From the NCBI GenBank assembly GCA_002411085.1, contig DHQK01000197.1:1-6997 (forward strand): a stretch of 6,997 nucleotides of DNA, read 5' to 3'. This stretch comes from Marinilabilia sp. UBA5340 (GTDB lineage: Bacteria; Bacteroidota; Bacteroidia; Bacteroidales; Marinilabiliaceae). Shown here piece after piece: positions 1 through 5,398 of the stretch. Under the pieces are notes generated by a model. It was not told the DNA's origin and did not search any database. It saw nothing but the letters and a program-made list of their open reading frames with translations. The position numbers and the translations under genes were made by a program. Numbering within the stretch: the stretch's first letter is position 1; every line of letters starts with the position of its first letter.

Positions 1-962
1 TCCATCACAAGATTGGTGCGGGCAGCAGTTTCTCCGGTGCTAACTCCCACTGCATCAACACGAATGGCATCCACCACATTACTAATCAGATTGTACTGGA
101 TATTTTCGGGATTGATGTAGGGAAACTCCAGGAAATCACGCTCTTTGAAGAGCAAAACCGGTTCATGCCCAAAAGTAGAGAATTCAATGCGTCCTTTGGT
201 ACCAATTATTTCAATGACATCCCGCTTGGAAGAGTTATCGCTCACAAAGCTCCAGGTTCCTGAACCAAGCACTCCGTTTTCGAACTCCATTTGAGCCACC
301 ACTGTATCTTCAGCTTCGTACAAGTTCCCGAAATTTCGCGCAATTCCGGAAACTTTCTTTACCGGCCCAAATATGAAATCCAGAAAATCAAGTTGATGAG
401 AAGCCAAATCGTAGAAAATACCTCCTCCGGCAACATCCGGCTGCACCCGCCAGATGGGGCTGCTCTTATCACTTTCGGCAGGAGTGGCAGGCCGCACCAA
501 CATAATATTTACCAGCAAGGGACGGCCAATAGTTCCGTCTTCCAGCAAAGTCTTCACCTTACGGAAACCCGGCAGTGTACGTCGGTAATAAGCCACAAAA
601 AGTGGAACACCGGTCTCTTTACTCACAGCATTCATCTCCAGGCATTGCTCATAGGTGGCCGCCATGGGTTTTTCCACATACACTGGCTTGCCGGCTTTCA
701 TGGCTTTAATTGCATACATAGCATGGCTTGCCGGAGGAGTTGCCACATAAATAGCATTCACTTCAGGATCATTAATCAGATCATCGGCATCGCTGTACCA
801 TTTTGGCACTCTGTGCCGATGGGCATAGTCTTTTGCCAATTCTGCATCACGCCGCATCACAGCTATCAGTTTTGATCCTTCAACTTTATCGAGAGCAGGA
901 CCACTTTTGTACTCGGTAACATTTCCGCACCCTATAATTCCCCAGTTTATCTTTTTTTTCAT
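1..962 (-). CDS. Gfo/Idh/MocA-family NAD(P)-dependent oxidoreductase, C-terminus cut by window edge
   Basis: My translation of the minus strand from the ATG at 962 stays open for 320 codons to the window edge. The N-terminus is a Rossmann fold: strand one reads INWGIIGCGNV (residues 5-15) with the glycine-rich dinucleotide loop, YVATPP lies at 72-77, and the hallmark EKP motif is at 97-99 (its Lys is the usual catalytic residue). LFVAYYRR (121-128) leads into the C-terminal alpha/beta domain, where VAGGGIFYDLASHQLD (177-192) gives the family's GGGxxxDxxxH pattern (D185, H189). Family members oxidise or reduce sugars, cyclitols and related polyols in the cytoplasm; the substrate cannot be read from the sequence. 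The last visible residues (STGETAARTNLVM) resemble the family's final helix, so probably only about 10 residues are missing. It is divergent from the downstream phosphoesterase. No Shine-Dalgarno and no TAnnTTTG box is visible upstream. The family call is secure, the substrate unknown. Confidence 0.93.
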   Translation of the reverse strand, partial: MKKKINWGIIGCGNVTEYKSGPALDKVEGSKLIAVMRRDAELAKDYAHRHRVPKWYSDADDLINDPEVNAIYVATPPASHAMYAIKAMKAGKPVYVEKPMAATYEQCLEMNAVSKETGVPLFVAYYRRTLPGFRKVKTLLEDGTIGRPLLVNIMLVRPATPAESDKSSPIWRVQPDVAGGGIFYDLASHQLDFLDFIFGPVKKVSGIARNFGNLYEAEDTVVAQMEFENGVLGSGTWSFVSDNSSKRDVIEIIGTKGRIEFSTFGHEPVLLFKERDFLEFPYINPENIQYNLISNVVDAIRVDAVGVSTGETAARTNLVM

Positions 963-1162
963 ATTCCCGGATAGACTAATTCTATTTTACCATCAGACTT
1001 ATTACTTCAATACGCTATTCAACCAATCTATCAGATTGTGATCTTTTGTTTTTCATTTTCTTTTAAAGAGATGAAGAGCGGGCTTTGTTCAATCTGTTCA
1101 AATCAAAAAAATAGAGAAAATCAAAAACTCACAAAAACTTACCGAAACTTGTCAATCTATTA

Positions 1163-1193
1163 TTTTCCAAAACGGAAGAACATTTTATATTTG
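1163..1193 (+). promoter_or_regulatory. Putative Bacteroidota-type promoter of the phosphoesterase gene
   Basis: TATATTTG at 1186-1193 matches the Bacteroidota -7 consensus TAnnTTTG exactly. A weak -33 box, TTTT (consensus TTTG), sits at 1163-1166 with the expected 19-bp spacing. It is the only exact -7 match on the plus strand of this 235-bp gap. Transcription would begin about five bases after the box, at or within the start codon at 1198, implying a leaderless message. The rest of the gap (963-1162) is AT-rich and holds only a TGTTCAA direct repeat (1086-1092 and 1095-1101). Confidence 0.45.
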
Positions 1194-1197
1194 TCAC

Positions 1198-2193
1198 ATG
1201 ATAACGAAGTTGATAGGAAAGTTAAACAGCACCGTCAAAGACCCCGGTTTGGAATCTAAAACACCGGAAGGTTACGACATTATTGGTGACGTACACGGAT
1301 ATGCAGGAGAACTCACCAAACTTCTGAAGCAACTGGGCTACAAAGAAATAAACGGAGTCTATATTCACGATAAGCGTAAGGCCGTTTTCGTTGGTGATTT
1401 TACATGTCGTGGCCCCGAAACCCGGCGAACCATCGCCATCATCCGAAAAATGGTGGAAAACCAAACCGGATACGCAGTAATCGGGAATCATGAGCTCAAT
1501 GTCATCGGTCATTTCACAAAAAATGATGAAGGAAAAACATTTAAACCAGCAACCGGGTCCAATAAAAAAATAATGGATCTGATCAAGCAGGAATATCTTT
1601 ATGAAAAAGACCTTTTAAAAAATGATCTGAAATGGATTCGGCGCTTACCTTTTTTTCTTGATTTCGGAGCATTTAAGGTAACTCATGCCTACTGGTCCAA
1701 CCAAAACAAGAGAATAATTGACGAAAAACTCCAAAACAAGAAACTCACCAAAAAACTTTTACAAAAGATATTTGACCATGACTCTCCGTTTGCCGAAGCA
1801 GTGAGGCAAACCACCCGCGGTATTGAGATCAACCTGCCACACGACCTCATAATAAAAGACGACCGAAATATCAGGCGCACCAATTTCCGTATTCGGTGGT
1901 GGCAAAACCCTAAAGACAAAACATTTAAAGAAATCAGCTACGGAAACAAATTCACACTTCCCTCCTACACCGTGCCTCCGGAAATTCTTTTCCCGTTTGA
2001 AGTTTACCCCAAAAAAGAAGTCCCTGTTTTTGTGGGGCATTATTGTATGTCGTCCGACCGGATGATTCCCTCAGACAATGTTTGTTGCGTGGATAATTGT
2101 GTTGCCAATAGCGGATTACTGGCGTCCTACAGATGGCAAAATGGTGAACCTCTGAAAATCACAAATTTTGTCTTTCAGGAGAAAAAAGGATAA
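1198..2193 (+). CDS. Calcineurin-like metallophosphoesterase (PPP-type) with altered DRG motif
   Basis: This is a single-domain cytoplasmic phosphoesterase of 331 aa with no signal peptide or membrane segment. The motifs appear in the family order: GDVHG at 30-34 (D31, H33), GDFTCRGP at 66-73 (D67, R71), GNHEL at 96-100 (N97, H98), VTHAYW at 161-166 (H163) and VGHYC at 279-283 (H281). These supply all expected two-metal ligands plus the catalytic His and phosphate-binding Arg. The C-terminal CVDNCVANSGLLASYRW (297-313) matches the tail of a bacterial family of single-domain PPP-like phosphoesterases; their substrates (phosphoproteins, dinucleoside polyphosphates or others) are not established from sequence. 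The oddity is Cys70 where the family has Asp (GDxxDRG). Residues 1-22 precede the conserved fold. ATG 1198 is the only ATG before the first motif; in-frame TTG codons at 1210 and 1249 are alternatives. It is convergent with topB and apparently monocistronic. Confidence 0.9.
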   Translation: MITKLIGKLNSTVKDPGLESKTPEGYDIIGDVHGYAGELTKLLKQLGYKEINGVYIHDKRKAVFVGDFTCRGPETRRTIAIIRKMVENQTGYAVIGNHELNVIGHFTKNDEGKTFKPATGSNKKIMDLIKQEYLYEKDLLKNDLKWIRRLPFFLDFGAFKVTHAYWSNQNKRIIDEKLQNKKLTKKLLQKIFDHDSPFAEAVRQTTRGIEINLPHDLIIKDDRNIRRTNFRIRWWQNPKDKTFKEISYGNKFTLPSYTVPPEILFPFEVYPKKEVPVFVGHYCMSSDRMIPSDNVCCVDNCVANSGLLASYRWQNGEPLKITNFVFQEKKG

Positions 2194-2209
2194 TTTTTTT
2201 ACCAGGTTC

Positions 2210-2240
2210 GGCGGATTCTTTGCTTGCAAAAGAACTCGCC
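2210..2240. terminator. Imperfect hairpin in convergent gap, possible terminator
   Basis: GGCG at 2210-2213 pairs with CGCC at 2237-2240, and TTCTTT at 2216-2221 pairs with AAAGAA at 2229-2234, with a two-base internal mismatch. It lies between the converging ends of the phosphoesterase (stop 2191-2193) and topB (stop 2249-2251). A T-run (2194-2200) directly follows the phosphoesterase stop, and with A6 at 2182-2187 it could form a weak A/T hairpin that serves both strands. Neither structure is a textbook stem followed by a T-run, so the terminator role is inferred mainly from position. Confidence 0.3.
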
Positions 2241-2248
2241 GGGCCCGG
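2239..2248. repeat. 10-bp GC-only palindrome abutting the topB stop codon
   Basis: CCGGGCCCGG is a perfect self-complementary ten-mer made only of G and C, immediately next to the topB stop codon (2249-2251 on the plus strand), in otherwise AT-rich surroundings. It overlaps the 3' arm of the neighbouring imperfect hairpin by two bases. It may add to the termination or mRNA 3'-end structure; no specific function is recognised. Confidence 0.6.
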
Positions 2249-4627
2249 TCACTCCAAAACCAATTGAAAACTATCATTCCAGGTAATGCGACCTTTTTTC
2301 TCAGTCCCATCAGGAGTTTTAAATCCTTTCAACACATTTGTTTTGCCATTCAGTACAAGATCACTGGCCTGTTTATCGGTCAATTTCTTTTCCATAAAGA
2401 CAAACGGAATAAGCACCCGACATCCCTCATGGTAACGGTTACACCCCCAGGCATTTTTGCCTTTAATAATAATCCCGTGACCACATTTAGGACATTTCAA
2501 GACAGGAGTTTCATCTTTTTCCAGGCGAAGTTGGTAATTGTCATCCAGTGACAATATGCCATCCACCTTTTTCCCCTCCACTTCAAACCCTTTTATAACC
2601 GGAGTTTTCCCTTTAGTAAGTAATGCTTCCACCTGTTTGTCTGTCAACTTCTTATTCAGATACTCAAACGGAATTAAAGTTTTACAGCCTTCCCTGTATC
2701 TCGTACATCCCCACGCATTCTTCCCTTTAACCATTTTCCCCTCACCACACCGCGGACAAGGCAGTTTACTATCTACGGCCGCCTTACTTTTGGACTCTGC
2801 ACTTTGGGCTTTTTCTTTAGCGGCTGATGCCTTTTTTTGCTCCTCAGTTACTTCAATTTTTCTCGCCGACCGATCATTTTTCACTACCTGTACCACTCCG
2901 GCAACCATCTCTTTCATCTCCTCCATGAAAGCTTTTACATCATAGTTACCACGCTCTATGTCTCGGAGCTTTTTCTCCCATAAACCGGTCAATTCCACCG
3001 ACTTAAGCATGTCATTTTTCACACTGTCGATAAGCTGAATACCGGTAACAGTAGGTGCCAGACTCTTACGATTTTTGGTAATATATCGTCTTTTAAACAG
3101 GGTTTCAATGATGGCTGCACGAGTAGATGGCCGTCCAATACCGTTTTCCTTCATCAGATCGCGTAATTCCTCATCATCCACCTGCTTACCGGCTGTTTCC
3201 ATGGCCCTCAGTAAAGTGGCCTCTGTATAAGGTTTGGGAGGCTGCGTTTCTTTTTCCTGAAGATCAGGTGTGTGCGGCCCCTTCTCCCCTTTTTCAAAAT
3301 CCGGCAGAACATTATCATCTCCAGGTTTCTTTCCCGCAGAATCCTTTTTATAGACTTCGCGCCATCCGGGATCAACAATCTGCTTCCCTGAAGTTTTAAA
3401 CTTAACCTTATCCACTTTCCCCTCCACCGTTGTGGTAGAAATAGTTGCGTCGGGCCAGAAAGCAGCAATAAAGCGACGAGCCACCGTATCGAATACCATT
3501 TTTTCATTGCGACTGAGATTCTGCGGAATCTGACCGGTAGGAATAATGGCGTGGTGATCCGTTACTTTACCATTGTCGAACACCTTTTTGGACTTCCTGA
3601 TTTTTTTATCAAGCAAAGGAGCAGTTAATGATTCGTAGGGTTTCAGACCTTTAAGTGTTGATGCAATTTTAGGATAAATATCATCACTCAGGTAGGTCGT
3701 ATCCACACGCGGATAGGTGGTAGCTTTCTTTTCGTAAAGAGACTGAATCAGTTTCAGGGTTTCATCGGCAGAAAAACCAAAACGCTTGTTGCATTCCACC
3801 TGCAGTGCTGTGAGGTCGAACAACCGGGGTGGAGACTCTTTCCCTTTTTTGCGATTAAAATTGGTAATTTCAAACTCCTTATCCCTGATAATCTCCATGG
3901 CTTCCAGCGCCTCTTCCTTTTTAAAGAATTTACCACTGGTTGCAGAGAAAACCACCTCTTTGTATGTTGTTTTCAGTTCCCAATATGTTTGAGGAACAAA
4001 ATTCTCAATCTCCTTGTGACGATCAACGATCAACGCCAGCGTAGGAGTCTGAACACGTCCGATAGAGAGTACCTGGCCTTGCTGACCATACTTAAGGGTA
4101 TAAAGTCTTGTGGCATTTATCCCAAGCAGCCAGTCGCCAATAGCGCGCATGCTCCCGGCAGCATAAAGCCTGTCGAACTCCTTTGCATCGCGTAGTTTCG
4201 CGAAGCCATCCTTCAGAGCATCTTCTGTCAGCGATGAAACCCACAGCCGTTTCACGGGACATTTACATGCTGCTTTTTGCAAAACCCATCGCTGAATCAC
4301 CTCTCCTTCCTGGCCGGCATCACCACAGTTTATTACCTCATCGGCTTTTTCCACCAACTGACTGATGGTGCGAAACTGCTTCACCACGCCCTGATTGCTC
4401 AATAATTTTATGCCAAATTTGGCAGGTACCATCGGCAGAGAATGCATCCTCCAGCGCTTCCAATCAGGTGTGTAATCGTGCGGTTCTTTAAGTGTACACA
4501 GATGCCCGAAAGTCCAGGTTACCTGAAAATTATTTCCTTCATAATAGCCGTCGCGTTGGTTTTTGGCTCCCAACACACGTGCAATTTCTCTGGCAACACT
4601 GGGTTTCTCGGCAATACAGACCTTCAT
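2249..4627 (-). CDS. topB: DNA topoisomerase III (type IA)
   Basis: A type IA topoisomerase cleaves one DNA strand through a 5'-phosphotyrosine link, passes another strand and reseals; topoisomerase III mainly decatenates replication and recombination intermediates. The 792-aa product opens directly into the TOPRIM domain (CIAEKPS at 4-10, with E7), which supports the ATG at 4627. The acidic TOPRIM motif reads DAGQEGE at 103-109. IGRVQTPTLAL is at 189-199, and the catalytic tyrosine is Y305 in TTYPRVD (303-309). DHHAIIPT (357-364) and GIGRPSTRAAII (496-507) are further type IA signatures. After a Lys/Ala/Glu-rich linker (about 583-620) come two tandem units, each a four-Cys zinc ribbon (C624, C627, C641, C648; C712, C715, C729, C736) followed by a topoisomerase C-terminal repeat domain (LTDKQ...GKT...KGF). 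The tail makes it longer than the E. coli enzyme (about 650 aa). The gene stands alone, convergent with the phosphoesterase and divergent from the anion transporter. No Shine-Dalgarno is seen. Confidence 0.96.
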   Translation of the reverse strand: MKVCIAEKPSVAREIARVLGAKNQRDGYYEGNNFQVTWTFGHLCTLKEPHDYTPDWKRWRMHSLPMVPAKFGIKLLSNQGVVKQFRTISQLVEKADEVINCGDAGQEGEVIQRWVLQKAACKCPVKRLWVSSLTEDALKDGFAKLRDAKEFDRLYAAGSMRAIGDWLLGINATRLYTLKYGQQGQVLSIGRVQTPTLALIVDRHKEIENFVPQTYWELKTTYKEVVFSATSGKFFKKEEALEAMEIIRDKEFEITNFNRKKGKESPPRLFDLTALQVECNKRFGFSADETLKLIQSLYEKKATTYPRVDTTYLSDDIYPKIASTLKGLKPYESLTAPLLDKKIRKSKKVFDNGKVTDHHAIIPTGQIPQNLSRNEKMVFDTVARRFIAAFWPDATISTTTVEGKVDKVKFKTSGKQIVDPGWREVYKKDSAGKKPGDDNVLPDFEKGEKGPHTPDLQEKETQPPKPYTEATLLRAMETAGKQVDDEELRDLMKENGIGRPSTRAAIIETLFKRRYITKNRKSLAPTVTGIQLIDSVKNDMLKSVELTGLWEKKLRDIERGNYDVKAFMEEMKEMVAGVVQVVKNDRSARKIEVTEEQKKASAAKEKAQSAESKSKAAVDSKLPCPRCGEGKMVKGKNAWGCTRYREGCKTLIPFEYLNKKLTDKQVEALLTKGKTPVIKGFEVEGKKVDGILSLDDNYQLRLEKDETPVLKCPKCGHGIIIKGKNAWGCNRYHEGCRVLIPFVFMEKKLTDKQASDLVLNGKTNVLKGFKTPDGTEKKGRITWNDSFQLVLE

Positions 4628-4849
4628 AAAGCGGATGATTGTGGTGATGTAGCGCGAAGATAATAAAAAATGAGGGAAGCAATAGCAGGGGCAGTCTGCT
4701 GGTTATTCCATAAAAATGCCAACTAAAAGTATGTATTCCCCCCTCCCGGTCAGCCGCAACCAAATAGCAAAGGAAAAACTCAAAACTTAATTTGCTCGCT
4801 CAAAAAATTGCATCACGATTATTTTAATTGTCGATGAATCAATAGATCG

Positions 4850-4877
4850 TTAGATTTTAGAAGTTAGAGATTAGATG
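4850..4877. repeat. Heptad tandem repeat TTAGANN, four units
   Basis: TTAGA occurs at 4850, 4857, 4864 and 4871, exactly seven bases apart, with two variable bases closing each unit (TT, AG, GA, TG). The array lies in non-coding DNA about 220 bp upstream of topB. It may be a simple-sequence array that grew by slippage, or binding sites for a protein with a seven-base footprint. I do not recognise a matching regulator. Confidence 0.75.
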
Positions 4878-4944
4878 AAATCGTAAGATGCTGACATTCT
4901 GTATTTTATCAGAACACTCATTTAAACTTAACGATTTAATTTCC

Positions 4945-5090
4945 AGATCTTTGAAAACGTTTAACGGACTATTGTGAAATATACTTTACCAATATTATAT
5001 AAGACCGTTAAGATGTAAACAGAGTGAGATTCTGAGGAGGTACTTATAAGAATTTCCCTGAGGTGTTGCCCCTCTATTGCTCAAAGATCT
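4945..5090. other. Nested inverted repeats, candidate structured RNA
   Basis: Four stems fit together without conflict. AGATCTTTGA (4945-4954) pairs perfectly with TCAAAGATCT (5081-5090) and closes the region. Inside it, TTAACGGACT (4961-4970) pairs with AGACCGTTAA (5002-5011) with one mismatch. GAGATTCT (5026-5033) pairs with AGAATTTC (5049-5056) using one G-U pair, with AGGAGG in its loop. GAGG (5060-5063) pairs with CCTC (5071-5074). The result resembles a closing helix with three internal hairpins. The G-U pair would favour a plus-strand RNA. No promoter with an exact -7 box and no T-run terminator flanks it, and it matches no RNA family that I recognise. Some stems of this length are expected by chance in AT-rich DNA. 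Confidence 0.3.
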
Positions 5091-5182
5091 TCGCCCTTTA
5101 AATAGAAAATCCTTGCTTCTGAGAATACTTCTTTATTCACATTATAAGACATTTCTTAAAACATCTAACACCGCTGATAGTT

Positions 5183-5224
5183 GAGTAAATTAGGAGGATT
5201 CAACACGATCAAGAGGATTTACTC
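5183..5224. repeat. 8-bp perfect inverted repeat with AGGAGG in the loop
   Basis: GAGTAAAT (5183-5190) is exactly complementary to ATTTACTC (5217-5224), with a 26-bp spacer containing AGGAGG at 5192-5197. It ends about 97 bp before the SulP -33 box. It could be a protein-binding site or an RNA hairpin; no factor is recognised. Confidence 0.45.
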
Positions 5225-5227
5225 CGA

Positions 5228-5251
5228 TTTTACCGCAATAATTTGGTAAAA
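5228..5251. repeat. 7-bp perfect inverted repeat upstream of the SulP promoter
   Basis: TTTTACC (5228-5234) and GGTAAAA (5245-5251) form a perfect hairpin or dyad with a 10-base centre. It starts three bases after the preceding inverted repeat and ends about 70 bp before the SulP -33 box. There is no T-run on the exit side of either strand, so it is not a standard terminator. The size and spacing would suit an operator dyad, but this is inference. Confidence 0.45.
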
Positions 5252-5320
5252 AGAAAGCCATCGGGAAATAATTATTAACCAACTTTAATAAAAGACAAGA
5301 GCTTCAATACACTGTTAATC

Positions 5321-5351
5321 TTTGTGTCTGGTCGATTTAGAACTATTTTTG
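5321..5351 (+). promoter_or_regulatory. Bacteroidota-type promoter of the SulP transporter gene
   Basis: TTTG at 5321-5324 and TATTTTTG at 5344-5351 match both the -33 (TTTG) and -7 (TAnnTTTG) consensus boxes of the Bacteroidota primary sigma factor, 19 bp apart. Transcription would start near 5355-5358, giving a leader of roughly 40 bases before the ATG at 5399. The GTG at 5324, the furthest-upstream start of the open frame, overlaps the -33 box and so would not be transcribed. Confidence 0.7.
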
Positions 5352-5398
5352 CAGGTTCAAAAAAAGAACATTTTTTCCTAATTATCGACACCTTACGC

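Larger units (their letters stand above)
4628..5398. other. Long AT-rich divergent intergenic region without a credible gene
   Basis: This 771-bp stretch separates topB (minus) from the SulP gene (plus). I read it in both directions and found no open frame with a believable start, composition or recognisable peptide. It holds a four-unit heptad repeat near 4850, a cluster of inverted repeats between 4945 and 5251, and a good promoter for the transporter at 5321-5351. Two perfect AGGAGG strings (5035-5040 and 5192-5197) have no start codon at a usable distance. For topB, only a 7/8 match to the -7 box is visible on the minus strand (TATCTTCG, plus coordinates 4655-4662), with a TTG about 17 bp upstream, too weak to call. 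Confidence 0.8.

Noticed and set aside
291..875. 194-codon plus-strand open frame
   Set aside because: It is antisense to the oxidoreductase, whose frame carries clear Rossmann, EKP and GGGxxxDxxxH motifs; the plus-strand peptide has no recognisable domain.
1038..1259. 73-codon plus-strand open frame in the gap before the phosphoesterase
   Set aside because: It runs out of frame into the phosphoesterase start, has low-complexity composition typical of translated AT-rich DNA, and has no ribosome binding site or recognisable motif.
4539..4763. 74-codon minus-strand frame with a hydrophobic stretch upstream of topB
   Set aside because: It overlaps the topB N-terminus in another frame, and its hydrophobic run comes from T-rich non-coding sequence; there is no sign of a real small membrane protein.
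4972..5001. Sigma-70-like promoter of E. coli type (TTGTGA, 18 bp, TATATA) in the topB-SulP gap
   Set aside because: Such matches are common in AT-rich DNA, and the likely host phylum uses a different consensus.
5026..5224. CsrA/RsmA-sequestering small RNA, based on GGA motifs in loops
   Set aside because: CsrA is generally absent from Bacteroidota, and only two clear loop GGA sites are present without a flanking promoter or terminator.
4628..5398. Decayed gene or insertion-sequence remnant in the long intergenic region
   Set aside because: No frame gives a recognisable peptide, and no terminal inverted repeats with a target-site duplication could be paired around it.
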